A stretch of DNA of 64,000 bases, taken from positions 3,196,001-3,260,000 of the forward strand of contig NZ_CP197471.1 of NCBI RefSeq assembly GCF_052180215.1. The letters are read 5' to 3'. The translations under genes and the position numbers were made by a program. Positions 50,983 through 60,203 of this stretch are shown here, piece by piece. Every line of letters starts with the position of its first letter. Position 1 is the first letter of the stretch. The DNA is from Pseudoneobacillus sp052180215 (lineage in GTDB: Bacteria > Bacillota > Bacilli > Bacillales > Cytobacillaceae). The notes beneath the pieces were generated by a model. It saw only the letters and a list, made by a program, of their open reading frames with translations. It made no database searches and had not been told where the DNA came from.

Positions 50983-52694
50983 TTCACATACTCCGCTACT
51001 CTATTTCTTCCTGCTCTTTTTGCTCCAACATATAAAGCTCTATCCGCATGACGTATTAAAGCTAATGGGTCATCTGCATCGACCGGTGCTGTTGCAACAC
51101 CGATGGAAGCTGTCACATGAATAGATAGCTTGATTGGTTCATCCCCAATATGTTCTTCAAGGATAAATGGATAATAGGCAATATCTTGACGAATCCATTC
51201 TGCTATTTCAAGGGCTTCTTCCTTAGCTATATCAGGTAAAAGGATGACAAATTCTTCCCCGCCATATCTAGCTACCGTTCCTTTATTTCCCACTCTAATT
51301 TTTAAGCGATTCGCAAGTTCACAAAGAATTTCATTTCCACTTTGGTGACCATAGGTATCATTTATGACTTTAAAATGATCTAAGTCGAGGATAATCAAGG
51401 AAAGAACTTCTCGCTGATTAACAAGCATTTTATTATATTCTTCCGTTAATAAACGTTCAAAATAACGGTAATTATAAAGTTTGGTTAAGGCACAGGTTTC
51501 ACTATTTTCTTTTGTCGCTTTATAGTGCTTGGCGTTTTCTATCGCAACTGCGAAGTGGGAGCAAAGTAAATCAACAATAATTAACTGTGACTTCTCATAG
51601 GCTCTTTTTCGTTTTGAAGCGAGCATCAGCACCCCAACTGCTTCGTGATGACGGACAATCGGTACACATAAAACACTATGAACATTGGGTGGCATATAGC
51701 CTTTGGCGATATCGCTCCACTCTTTAGCCGTATGGAAAAGAGCTGCCTTTCGGCTCGCCCAAACCATTCCGCTTATTCCTTCATTTCGTTTCAGCGAAGG
51801 AATATTTACTGGCATGATTTCGCCACCCTCTACTCGCCGTAACAGTTTCAATTCATCGCCAGCTACATCCAAAATATACGCATAGTCAACCGGCAGCATT
51901 TCAGAAATTTTCTGAATAAATAAATCGAGAACCTCATCAACATTTAAACGTTCGGCTAATTGATGACCTATTTCCGCTGCTGCATGTAAATATTCATTAA
52001 TTTTTTGACTAGAGTAATAGAGGTAGAGAATAATAGAAACACTTACAAATGGAACCCCAACAAATAAAAATGAAATAAATCCAACTTCTTTATACAATAT
52101 ATATAGGATATAACCAATAGGTAAGCTGATGATCGCCGTGTACATATCCCACATGAAATCCTTACCGAAAAACTTTCTTTCCCTATTATAGATATAAATA
52201 TGATTCACCGTTATAAATACTTGATTCACTAGAAAATGAACGATGGAATAAATAATCGCAATCAATAAGTATTTAGGATGATCAATTAGTTCGATTCCAA
52301 AATCGCCGCCTAGCCCTAAATAAACCATGCCGCTTATCAAGGAGATAGCAAAAAACATCAGGGAATTTAAAGGATACCTAAAAGAGGTACTTTTCCCTAC
52401 TCTAAGTCTAATTAATAATATGGTTATCGCAATTTGAGCCACAACCATTTCAATAAATAAACCAAATTGCAGAAAGACGGCAACTAACGCCCATTCAACT
52501 ACAGATATAGGGGTATTATTAATGACCATTGGCATGACTGCACCTATTAGGGCTAAAGTCATAAATCCAATTAAATCCATACCCATTTCAGAGAATTGCG
52601 GTGGGTAGTATAGATACGCTAACCAAAGCCCCAGTGGAACGAAAAGGGCCCAAGAAATCCATATAGCTCTTCTCTTTTTTGAATCTACGCCCAT
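50979..52694 (-). CDS. Membrane diguanylate cyclase with GAF and GGDEF domains
   Basis: About 571 residues: six or so membrane helices (about 10-205), a short coiled region, a GAF domain (about 235-375, AERLNVDEVLDLFIQKISEML ... SVLCVPIVRHHEAVGVLML) and a GGDEF domain (about 405-570) with the intact active-site motif ARYGGEEF and DLDHFKVINDTYGHQSGNEIL. It should make cyclic di-GMP. The inhibitory RxxD site normally before GGEEF is absent (GNKG is found there). The frame is open from a TTG at 52712, but GGAGGAGGG precedes the ATG at 52694. It lies convergent to the minor-pilin operon and may supply the signal for PilB. Confidence 0.93.
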   Translation of the reverse strand: MGVDSKKRRAIWISWALFVPLGLWLAYLYYPPQFSEMGMDLIGFMTLALIGAVMPMVINNTPISVVEWALVAVFLQFGLFIEMVVAQIAITILLIRLRVGKSTSFRYPLNSLMFFAISLISGMVYLGLGGDFGIELIDHPKYLLIAIIYSIVHFLVNQVFITVNHIYIYNRERKFFGKDFMWDMYTAIISLPIGYILYILYKEVGFISFLFVGVPFVSVSIILYLYYSSQKINEYLHAAAEIGHQLAERLNVDEVLDLFIQKISEMLPVDYAYILDVAGDELKLLRRVEGGEIMPVNIPSLKRNEGISGMVWASRKAALFHTAKEWSDIAKGYMPPNVHSVLCVPIVRHHEAVGVLMLASKRKRAYEKSQLIIVDLLCSHFAVAIENAKHYKATKENSETCALTKLYNYRYFERLLTEEYNKMLVNQREVLSLIILDLDHFKVINDTYGHQSGNEILCELANRLKIRVGNKGTVARYGGEEFVILLPDIAKEEALEIAEWIRQDIAYYPFILEEHIGDEPIKLSIHVTASIGVATAPVDADDPLALIRHADRALYVGAKRAGRNRVAEYVK

Positions 52695-52792
52695 CGTTTC
52701 ACCCTCCTCCAAAAATAGGTAATTAGTAACAAAATATTACAAATATTTTATCAAATCTTTTACAAATTGTCACACTATTCCTATATATTTTT

Positions 52793-54091
52793 TTAGTTTT
52801 TCGAAATAAATGCTTTTACTTCAGAAATAAAATAGAGAGAACCCGTGATAATGAGGACTTCATTTTCATTTAAATTCTTTATTTTCCCCATTAATAGATT
52901 CTGCCAATCCACTGTATAAGACTTTTGTTTAGAATGACTCATTTCGTATAGGTCAACGGCTCGTGATGCACGGGGAAAGTCAAATTCAACAAAATCAATT
53001 TGATCAGCTACTTCATCTAATTGCTGGATCATCCCTTCCACTTTTTTATCAGATAACGCTGTAAAAACAAGCGATATTTTTTTATCTTTAAAGCGCTTTT
53101 TTAATACATTCACTAAAGCGGTTATGCCTTCTTCATTATGGGCCCCATCCAGTAAAACGAGAGGATTTTCCTGGATCACTTCAAGGCGCCCTGGCCAAAA
53201 TGCTTCCTTTAACCCCATACGAATATCCTTTTCCTCAATCAAAAAGGAATAAAATTGATTTAAATAAAGACAAGTCATAACTGCCAAAGAAGCATTTTCG
53301 ATTTGATGGTGTCCCATCATATTAATTTGTAAATCTTCTAGCTGGCTAAAAGCTGTTTTTAACGAAAAGGTTTCTCCCTTATCGTTGCTTTCCGTTTTCG
53401 TAATTTCAAAGTGTTCGCCAAGCTGATAAATGGGTGCTTTTTTGCTCACGGCTTGATTGCGAATAACCTCTTTTGCTTCAGGCTGTTTTACTGCTGATAT
53501 TAAAGAAACACCACTTTTGATAATGCCTGCTTTTTCAAAGGCTATTTCCTCCAAGGTATCTCCAAGGATATTCATATGGTCCATTCCGATACTTGTAATA
53601 ACAGAAGCAAGCGGATAAATAATATTAGTTGAATCAAACCTGCCACCTAGACCGACTTCATATAAAACGATATCAACAGGATTCATCTTGGCAAAATAAT
53701 AAAAAGACATCGCGGTAATGACCTCAAATTCAGTTGGTCCACCCAATTCTGTTTCCTCTAATTCATTTGCCAATGGAAGAATAAAATTAGTTAACTCTAC
53801 AATATCTTTATCGGTAATGGGAACTCCATTTACACTAATTCTTTCATTAAATTGTTCAATATAGGGAGAGGTAAAGGTACCTACTTGAAAACCAGATGCT
53901 TGTAAAATATTTCTTAAAAATGTAACAGTGGACCCTTTACCGTTAGTACCACCAACATGGATTGTTTTTAATCTTCTTTCCGGATGGTCCAGTTTTTCCA
54001 TCATCCATTCCATTCTCTTTAATCCAGGCTTTATGCCTAAACGGAGTCGTGCATGAATCCAATCTAAAGCTTGTCCATATGTTGTAAACAC
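52793..54091 (-). CDS. folC: Folylpolyglutamate synthase / dihydrofolate synthase FolC
   Basis: FolC adds glutamate to folates. About 432 residues with the P-loop GTNGKGSTVTFL (about 46-57), FTSPYIEQFNERISVNG, the TSIGMDHMNILG block and LLDGAHNEEGITALV in the C-terminal domain. GTG at 54100 is the first possible start, but GAGGTG is placed for the second GTG at 54091. In B. subtilis folC also lies between valS and the comC locus. Confidence 0.96.
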   Translation of the reverse strand: MFTTYGQALDWIHARLRLGIKPGLKRMEWMMEKLDHPERRLKTIHVGGTNGKGSTVTFLRNILQASGFQVGTFTSPYIEQFNERISVNGVPITDKDIVELTNFILPLANELEETELGGPTEFEVITAMSFYYFAKMNPVDIVLYEVGLGGRFDSTNIIYPLASVITSIGMDHMNILGDTLEEIAFEKAGIIKSGVSLISAVKQPEAKEVIRNQAVSKKAPIYQLGEHFEITKTESNDKGETFSLKTAFSQLEDLQINMMGHHQIENASLAVMTCLYLNQFYSFLIEEKDIRMGLKEAFWPGRLEVIQENPLVLLDGAHNEEGITALVNVLKKRFKDKKISLVFTALSDKKVEGMIQQLDEVADQIDFVEFDFPRASRAVDLYEMSHSKQKSYTVDWQNLLMGKIKNLNENEVLIITGSLYFISEVKAFISKN

Positions 54092-54192
54092 CGTAAACAC
54101 CTCTTTAAACTTATAAAGATTTTAAACAGTAAGATTCTATTTTCATACTTTGACAATACTCATTTTAGCATTTACGAAAAATTTTCTCTAAA

Positions 54193-54220
54193 AAGACGAA
54201 TCCCCTTCGAGATTCGTCTT
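54193..54220 (-). terminator. Rho-independent terminator of valS
   Basis: AAGACGAATC pairs with GATTCGTCTT around an eight-base loop; on the minus strand TTTTTAG follows. It is inside the 317-base gap between folC and valS, next to repeat B copy 2. Confidence 0.75.
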
Positions 54221-54226
54221 ATATAA

Positions 54227-54401
54227 AGGCTGTTTTCGTATAGATTGTGGTTTTCGTAAAAATCCCTAAAGCCGGATTTTTACAGGTTCTCTTAATTAGC
54301 GCTCAGCTCTTTTCTTATTTTTCATATGAGTTTCAACACCCTAAATTGTGAAAGGCCTATTTATTAGTTATAAAACGCAACAAAGTTTCAGAAAATAGCC
54401 T
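54227..54401. repeat. Dispersed repeat with inverted ends, family B, copy 2
   Basis: A 175-base element bounded by AGGCTGTTTTC (54227) and GAAAATAGCCT (54391). The two ends are inverted copies. Shared blocks with copy 1 (24477-24644) include AAGCCGGATTTTTACAG and GCAACAAAGTTT. It fills the space between valS and its terminator, so it belongs to the 3' UTR of the valS transcript. Confidence 0.82.
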
Positions 54402-54417
54402 ATTTAATCTTTTCATC

Positions 54418-57063
54418 TTATGTGTTTTTTAATTCTTTGATGCGTGCTTCAACAGCAGCACGTTTTTCTAAATAATCTTGTTCTTTTGCACGTTCTTCTG
54501 TAATAACCTTTTCAGGTGCTTTCGCTACAAATCCTTGATTAGAAAGTTTTTTCTGAACGCGCTCCACTTCACTATTTAACTTTTCCCATTCTTTTTGAAG
54601 ACGAGCAATTTCTTCGTCAATATTGATTAATCCTGCTAAAGGTAGAATGATTTCAACGCCAGTTACAACCGCAGTCATTGCTTTATCAGGTGTCGTTAAA
54701 TCAACGCCAATATGCAACTCCTCTGGGTTACAGAATCTTTCTAAATACCCACGGTTATTTTCAAGCGCAGTTACAATATTGGAATCCTTTGCCTTTAAGA
54801 AAATATTAATTTTCTTGCTTAATGGCGTATTCACCTCAGCACGAATATTTCTTACGGATCGAATAATTTCAACTAAAAGCTTCATATCTGTCGCTGCTTG
54901 AGCATCTGTAAATGCTGAATTTACAGTTGGCCATTCTGCAACAGTGATGGACTCACCTTGATGTGGAAGGTTCTGCCAAATTTCCTCGGTAATAAATGGC
55001 ATGAACGGATGAAGCAATCTCATGGTGTTATCTAAAACGTATGCAAGAACAGAACGAGTTGTCTTCTTAGCCGCTTCATTCTCTCCATAAAGTGGAAGCT
55101 TAGCCATTTCAATATACCAATCACAGAAATCATCCCAGATAAAGTTATAAAGAACGCGACCAACTTCACCGAACTCATAACGATCAGAAAGTCTTGTAAC
55201 GGTTTCAATCGTTTCATTTAAACGAGTTAGGATCCATTTATCAGCAACCGATTTTTCACCAGTTAAATCAATTTCGTCATAAGTTAAACCGTTCATATTC
55301 ATTAGGGCGAAACGAGATGCATTCCAAATCTTATTCGCAAAGTTCCAAGTAGACTCTACTTTCTCCATACTAAAACGTAAGTCTTGACCTGGAGAGCTTC
55401 CTGTTGATAAGAAGAAACGAAGAGAATCTGCACCATACTGATCAATAACATCCATCGGGTCTACGCCATTTCCTAATGATTTACTCATCTTACGTCCTTC
55501 AGCATCACGTACTAGACCGTGAATTAATACATCATTAAATGGACGTTGGCCAGTAAACTCTATGCCTTGGAAAATCATACGGGATACCCAGAAGAAAATA
55601 ATATCATACCCTGTAACTAAGCAAGCTGTTGGGTAATAACGCTTGAAATCGGCTGCTTCTGTATTTGGCCAGCCCATTGTTGAAAATGGCCAAAGAGCTG
55701 AACTGAACCAAGTATCCAATACGTCATTATCTTGGTTCCAGTTTTCGATATCTGCTGGAGGTTGATGGTCCACATATACTTCTCCCGTTTCTTTGTGGTA
55801 CCAAGCTGGGATACGGTGTCCCCACCATAATTGACGCGAAATACACCAGTCACGAATATTCTCCATCCAACGCATATACGTATTCTCAAAACGGTCAGGT
55901 ACGAAATTCACTTTGCTTTCTTTGCTCTGTAAAGCAATAGCTTCATCGGCTAAAGGCTGCATTTTTACAAACCATTGTGTAGAAAGATACGGTTCCACAA
56001 CGGCACCGCTACGCTCTGAGTGACCAACTGAATGTAAATGCTCTTCGATTTTAAATAGTACGCCTTGTTCCTGTAGATCTTTAACGATTTGCTTACGGCA
56101 TTCGAAACGATCCATGCCTTGGTAAGTACCAGCATTTGCATTCATCGTGCCATCTTCATTCATAACTAAAACTCTTTCAAGATTGTGACGGTTTCCGATT
56201 TCGAAGTCGTTCGGATCATGTGCAGGAGTAATTTTTACAGCCCCTGAACCGAATTCCATATCCACATAGTCATCACCAACAATCGGAATTTCCCTTCCTG
56301 TAATTGGAAGTTTTACAGTTTTCCCAATTAAGTGCTTATAGCGATCATCTTCTGGATGAACGGCTACCGCTGTATCACCAAGCATTGTTTCTGGGCGAGT
56401 TGTCGCAACATCAATTGTGCCACTACCGTCAGTTAATGGGTAATGCATATGATAAAACGCACCCTGAACATCCTTGTATATAACTTCAATATCGGATAAT
56501 GCTGTCTTTGTGGAAGGGTCCCAGTTAATAATGCGCTCACCACGGTAAATTAAGCCTTTACGATAAAGCGATACGAATACTTCACGAACTGCATCGGATA
56601 GTCCCTCATCTAAGGTAAAACGCTCACGGCTATAGTCTAATCCTAAACCAACCTTTGACCATTGCTGACGGATATGGCTAGCATATTCTTCTTTCCATTT
56701 CCATGTTTCTTCTACAAATTTTTCACGACCAAGATCGTAACGGCTTTTTCCTTCACTACGAAGCTTTTCTTCTACCTTTGCTTGGGTAGCAATCCCAGCA
56801 TGGTCCATACCAGGAAGCCATAATACATCATAGCCCTGCATACGCTTCATACGAGTCAAAATATCCTGTAAGGTTGTATCCCAGGCATGACCTAAATGCA
56901 GTTTTCCTGTAACGTTTGGTGGTGGAATCACAATCGTATATGGTTGCTTTTCTTGTTCACTCTTCGCTTCGAAAAATTTTCCAGATAACCACCATTCATA
57001 ACGGCCTTTTTCAATGGACTTCGGGTCGTACTTGGTTGGCATCGTTAATTCCTTAGTTTCCAT
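54418..57063 (-). CDS. valS: Valyl-tRNA synthetase
   Basis: The 881-residue class I synthetase charges tRNA-Val. Motifs: the HIGH signature HLGHAWD (about 56-62) after PPPNVTGK, a CP1 editing domain (about 200-345, TTRPETMLGDTAVAVHPEDDRY), the KMSKS loop GRKMSKSLGNG (about 520) and a C-terminal coiled coil (about 810-881, EEIARLQKEWEKLNSEVERVQKKL). It is controlled by the T-box leader at 57238-57510. Unusually, a copy of repeat A sits between that leader and the start codon. Confidence 0.97.
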   Translation of the reverse strand: METKELTMPTKYDPKSIEKGRYEWWLSGKFFEAKSEQEKQPYTIVIPPPNVTGKLHLGHAWDTTLQDILTRMKRMQGYDVLWLPGMDHAGIATQAKVEEKLRSEGKSRYDLGREKFVEETWKWKEEYASHIRQQWSKVGLGLDYSRERFTLDEGLSDAVREVFVSLYRKGLIYRGERIINWDPSTKTALSDIEVIYKDVQGAFYHMHYPLTDGSGTIDVATTRPETMLGDTAVAVHPEDDRYKHLIGKTVKLPITGREIPIVGDDYVDMEFGSGAVKITPAHDPNDFEIGNRHNLERVLVMNEDGTMNANAGTYQGMDRFECRKQIVKDLQEQGVLFKIEEHLHSVGHSERSGAVVEPYLSTQWFVKMQPLADEAIALQSKESKVNFVPDRFENTYMRWMENIRDWCISRQLWWGHRIPAWYHKETGEVYVDHQPPADIENWNQDNDVLDTWFSSALWPFSTMGWPNTEAADFKRYYPTACLVTGYDIIFFWVSRMIFQGIEFTGQRPFNDVLIHGLVRDAEGRKMSKSLGNGVDPMDVIDQYGADSLRFFLSTGSSPGQDLRFSMEKVESTWNFANKIWNASRFALMNMNGLTYDEIDLTGEKSVADKWILTRLNETIETVTRLSDRYEFGEVGRVLYNFIWDDFCDWYIEMAKLPLYGENEAAKKTTRSVLAYVLDNTMRLLHPFMPFITEEIWQNLPHQGESITVAEWPTVNSAFTDAQAATDMKLLVEIIRSVRNIRAEVNTPLSKKINIFLKAKDSNIVTALENNRGYLERFCNPEELHIGVDLTTPDKAMTAVVTGVEIILPLAGLINIDEEIARLQKEWEKLNSEVERVQKKLSNQGFVAKAPEKVITEERAKEQDYLEKRAAVEARIKELKNT

Positions 57064-57086
57064 AAAATTTCCTCCTTGTTAAGATG

Positions 57087-57224
57087 CGTAAGCGCCTTGG
57101 TCAGCCCCGACAAGCAAATGTTCTCTAAGTCATGAAGTCGTTTTTTGACTTCTTGGCTTAGTGGTTATTTGACCAAGGGAGAAATGATTTATTTTCTTCC
57201 CTCGAGGGGCTAGGCGCTGCAGCT
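57087..57224. repeat. Dispersed foldable repeat, family A, copy 2, inside the valS leader
   Basis: Outer arms AGCGCCT (57091) with AGGCGCT (57212) and AGCCCC (57103) with GGGGCT (57206); central hairpin arms 57125-57139 and 57147-57161. Compared with copy 1, both hairpin arms have changed but pairing is kept. An extra segment of about 25 bases with its own small stem (AAGGGA/TCCCT) lies near the right side. It is transcribed as part of the valS 5' UTR, 24 bases upstream of the ATG. Confidence 0.85.
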
Positions 57225-57237
57225 CGATTTAAAAAAA

Positions 57238-57510
57238 TAAAAAAACTCCATTCGCCTAATAAAAGGACGAATGGAGTTATATTCGCGGTACCACCTTTTT
57301 TCCAATTAGAAAAAAACTAATTGGCTCTCAAGTTAGTTAGATAACGGTCTATTCCGTCTTCCATTACTAGGAAAAAATTCCGTTGACAGAAGAAGCTCCA
57401 GGGTGACTTTCCAATGGGTCTATTTAGGAAATTCTCAGCTATTATTTCCCTCTCTTTAAATAGAGTACCAAAGTACTTTCCCTATCCAAGCATTTAATTA
57501 AAATTTATAT
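57238..57510 (-). promoter_or_regulatory. T-box riboswitch, tRNA-Val responsive, upstream of valS
   Basis: On the minus strand the T-box sequence AAGGTGGTACCGCG (57297-57284) is followed by a terminator: AACTCCATTCG pairs with CGAATGGAGTT (57278-57244), then seven T. Upstream is a Stem I region with GCTGAGAA and the segment GGAAAGTCACCCTGGAGC, in which GTC (57407-57405) is placed like a specifier codon and codes for valine. Uncharged tRNA-Val would favour the antiterminator and let valS be transcribed. Exact 5' limit is approximate. Confidence 0.92.
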
Positions 57511-57514
57511 AGCT

Positions 57515-57544
57515 ATACTACCGAAAAAAAGGTTATGTCGTCAA
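57515..57544 (-). promoter_or_regulatory. Probable sigma-A promoter of the valS transcript
   Basis: TTGACG (57544-57539) and TAGTAT (57520-57515) with an 18-base spacer, just upstream of the T-box leader. Confidence 0.55.
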
Positions 57545-57668
57545 TCATGATTTCCTATTTTTTTATAATTTATTCAAAAAAGGAATTTTGGTGTCCCAAA
57601 AATACTAGGCACTTTCTAAAGATTTACATCATAGACTGTTATAAAATAGGTAAAGGGGGATTTGAAAC

Positions 57669-57857
57669 ATGCGCAAATACAACCCTTATACATTACCACC
57701 TTGGTTAAGAAAAGTTAGAGCCGTATGTAATCAGTTCATCATCCCATTTTGTATTTTCCAAGGAATCAGAACGATCTTTTTCCCGACTACTTTTGATGTT
57801 TTACTTTTAAGTATCTTTATTTTAGTAGCCATCGCTTTATGGATGGAAGTAATTTAA
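57669..57857 (+). CDS. Small membrane protein of unknown function
   Basis: A 62-residue protein starting MRKYNPYTLPPWLRKVRAVC, with a basic N-terminus and two hydrophobic segments (about 22-40 and 43-60). AAAGGGGG lies nine bases before the ATG, and a terminator follows directly, so it is very likely a real gene. No family recognised; similar small proteins are common beside ysxE/valS in Bacillaceae. Confidence 0.75.
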   Translation: MRKYNPYTLPPWLRKVRAVCNQFIIPFCIFQGIRTIFFPTTFDVLLLSIFILVAIALWMEVI

Positions 57858-57890
57858 AGGAGCCTGCCAGTTTATTCTGGGGCTCCTTCT
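57855..57890 (+). terminator. Rho-independent terminator after the small membrane protein gene
   Basis: AAGGAGCC pairs with GGCTCCTT, with an inner CCAG/CTGG pair, followed by CTTTTTG on the plus strand. It overlaps the 3' end of the convergent ysxE. Confidence 0.78.
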
Positions 57891-58918
57891 TTTTGTTGCT
57901 TTGCTTTCATCTCAATTTCTGTCATTCGCATGACTACGTATTCTGTATTCTTCATATGCCAATATTTTCGTTGCAGCCTTTTTGAAAACTTAAACTCGTT
58001 TTTCTTTCCTTTTACTTGAATGTATTCTTTAATTAAACGAATCATCGGAGTTGGATAAGCAAAATAACTAAAAAATAAATGTTTTTCCTCTTCCTTAAAC
58101 GGGAAATATTTAAAATAACCGTCATATAGCCAAGTGATCGCTTCCTCAGACTGTCTAGGCTGACCTTTTAATGCCCTATGCAAAACCGGAAGGACATCAT
58201 GAATCGGAGATCCAAGTTTAGCATTTTCAAAGTTTGAAAAATACCCGTACCCATTTTCATCCAAAAGAAAATGCTCCATTGAAACTTTACCATGGTTGAT
58301 AACGGACCGAGCTTTTTCCAGATCTTTAGTCGCCTCGTACCATTCTTCTAGCTTTTTCAGAGCAAATTGCTGGGCCATTTTCGTTTCCTGGAAATAAAGA
58401 CAAAATTGCAATTCGAAAGGTGACATATACACTTTTTTTTCACAAGTTTCTACGAAGCCTTCTAATAACTCAGCTTCTTTATCCCACTGTTGTTTCGTGT
58501 TTTCATAATGTTCTGTGCGTTCTTCCTTGTTTACTGTTAATTCCTTTTGAGATAAGGTATGCATTCGTGCAAGTTCACGAAACATTTGCTGAGGTCTTTT
58601 TGACCGATCTTCCTTTTCATCGTTTGCTAACCACGGCATTAAGTAGTAGAGGGAATTTTGATGCAGAATAGCATATCTTCCATCTAAGGAAGGATAAATG
58701 GGAACAATTCGGTTAAAGCCACGCTGATATAAATATTGAACCTGTCTAATGAAGTCAATTCCATGGTGAACAGGAATTTGCTTAAGGGCAAAGGTTCCTT
58801 TATTTGAATAGATTTTATAGATCTTACCAAACTTTTCTATAAAACTTGTTCGAATATCATAATGCTTTAGTACTGGGTTTAATTCTTGAAAAACTGTGTG
58901 TTCATTCATTTTACCCAC
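57872..58918 (-). CDS. ysxE: Spore coat protein YsxE (CotS-family kinase-like)
   Basis: A 348-residue protein with the phosphotransferase fold: YKIYSNKGTFALKQIPVHHG in the N-lobe (about 30-55), then a C-lobe in which the usual catalytic HGD is replaced by VINHGKVSMEHFLL and the metal-binding DFD by YFSNFENAKLGSP. This suggests a degenerate kinase fold used structurally. YsxE is a spore coat protein encoded beside spoVID in B. subtilis, the same arrangement as here. Confidence 0.9.
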   Translation of the reverse strand: MGKMNEHTVFQELNPVLKHYDIRTSFIEKFGKIYKIYSNKGTFALKQIPVHHGIDFIRQVQYLYQRGFNRIVPIYPSLDGRYAILHQNSLYYLMPWLANDEKEDRSKRPQQMFRELARMHTLSQKELTVNKEERTEHYENTKQQWDKEAELLEGFVETCEKKVYMSPFELQFCLYFQETKMAQQFALKKLEEWYEATKDLEKARSVINHGKVSMEHFLLDENGYGYFSNFENAKLGSPIHDVLPVLHRALKGQPRQSEEAITWLYDGYFKYFPFKEEEKHLFFSYFAYPTPMIRLIKEYIQVKGKKNEFKFSKRLQRKYWHMKNTEYVVMRMTEIEMKAKQQKEGAPE

Positions 58919-58927
58919 TCACTATAA

Positions 58928-58966
58928 AACAGTTGAGCAGATTTATGAAAACCTGCTCAGACTGTT
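58928..58966 (-). terminator. Possible terminator between spoVID and ysxE
   Basis: AACAGTxGAGCAG and CTGCTCxxACTGTT pair with a small internal loop; on the minus strand TTTTATAG follows. The T tract is short, so partial read-through into ysxE is expected. Confidence 0.5.
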
Positions 58967-58969
58967 AGA

Positions 58970-59998
58970 TTATTTCCTTACATAGACTTGAGGAATATAT
59001 AAAACTTGACCTTCATGGACATCTTGATTGAGTTCTAGATGATTGACTTTTAATAGCTGTTGAACATTTACTTGATATCGTTCCGCAAGCTGATCGATTG
59101 TATCTCCATGTTGAACAATACAAACTTTTAGTTTAGCTAAATCATCTTCAGATTCTTTACGGGCTAAAAATTCAGCGATGGACATACTCTTTTTATTGGT
59201 TAGTTTTTTCTTAACAGGAGCTTCTACTACAGATGAGGAGGATTCAGAACTTTCAACAACCTCAACCATTTCAACTTTCACCTGCATCTCTTCCACTTCT
59301 GCTTGGACTTCAGGTTCTGGGACCTCAGAAGCCTTCTCACTTCTGTATGCGGCAAACGAGATTTCTGGTGCTTGTGGCAGATGAGAAGAAGATTCTACAA
59401 GGACTGGGTCAGTGAAGAACTTTTCTTCCTTCCTAGCTTCCACCTCAAATGGTTCATACTCTAACTCATCTTCGGTATCATCTTCTTCTACATCCACTTC
59501 AGAGAGGTTGCGAATATTTAATTCTACTAACTCTTCTTCTTCTTCTGCTCTTTCTTCCGTTGTTTCCTGTTCTCCATATAGCCCAAAAATATTAAGTTCA
59601 GCCGTTAACTTAAGGCAGCTTTTTTCTGGGAGTACATAATCAAATGTGTCTATTAGGACATCAATTTCACTTAGATCTCTCACACGAGTAGTTGGTATGG
59701 TAATATCAACTGGAAATTGATGAGAGAACTCACACAATCCCTCTTCTCGTTCTTCTACATTTTGTACCCACTTTTGTACTGAACTCCATTGTTCCTCTTC
59801 TTCAGTTGTACCACTTTGACGTTTATATTCTCCTGTTAGGTCAAGTGAGCCACGAATCATTACATATTGCTCACTTTCTTGGATCGTAATATTAGGATCA
59901 AGTGAAATCGAGACTAGTTCTTCGACTTCCTGTCCTCTTTGAAACCAGACAGACTCTTCTAAAGAAAATCGTAAAGACGATTGGTTTCCCTGAGACAA
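58970..59998 (-). CDS. spoVID: Stage VI sporulation protein D (SpoVID), spore coat encasement
   Basis: SpoVID is needed for coat layers to wrap the spore and binds SafA. About 342 residues: an N-terminal conserved domain (about 1-145, LRFSLEESVWFQRGQEVEELVSISLDP ... FPVDITIPTTRV), a Glu-rich linker (about 150-280) and a C-terminal LysM domain (about 295-340, CIVQHGDTIDQLAERYQV ... VLYIPQVYV). The linker is much shorter than in B. subtilis SpoVID (575 residues). AAAGGAGGAG is placed for the TTG at 59998; the outer ATG at 60016 lies inside that site. Confidence 0.92.
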   Translation of the reverse strand: MSQGNQSSLRFSLEESVWFQRGQEVEELVSISLDPNITIQESEQYVMIRGSLDLTGEYKRQSGTTEEEEQWSSVQKWVQNVEEREEGLCEFSHQFPVDITIPTTRVRDLSEIDVLIDTFDYVLPEKSCLKLTAELNIFGLYGEQETTEERAEEEEELVELNIRNLSEVDVEEDDTEDELEYEPFEVEARKEEKFFTDPVLVESSSHLPQAPEISFAAYRSEKASEVPEPEVQAEVEEMQVKVEMVEVVESSESSSSVVEAPVKKKLTNKKSMSIAEFLARKESEDDLAKLKVCIVQHGDTIDQLAERYQVNVQQLLKVNHLELNQDVHEGQVLYIPQVYVRK

Positions 59999-60165
59999 AG
60001 CGACTCCTCCTTTCATTTCCTCTCACGTAAAATCACCATGTCATTAAACTCTATGAAACAAAAGAAATTTTTATGATAAGAGGAAAGAAAAAATAACCCT
60101 TAAGCACATGTTTAAACTAAAAATTGAATCATTTTATATGAATACTCCTATAAAGCATTCTAAAT

Positions 60166-60200
60166 AACAAAAAAACCCCTCACATAAGTGAGGGTTAAAC
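60166..60200 (-). terminator. Rho-independent terminator of the hem operon
   Basis: CCCTCAC and GTGAGGG pair around a four-base loop after the hemL stop; on the minus strand GTTTTTTTG follows. Confidence 0.83.
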
Positions 60201-60203
60201 GAT

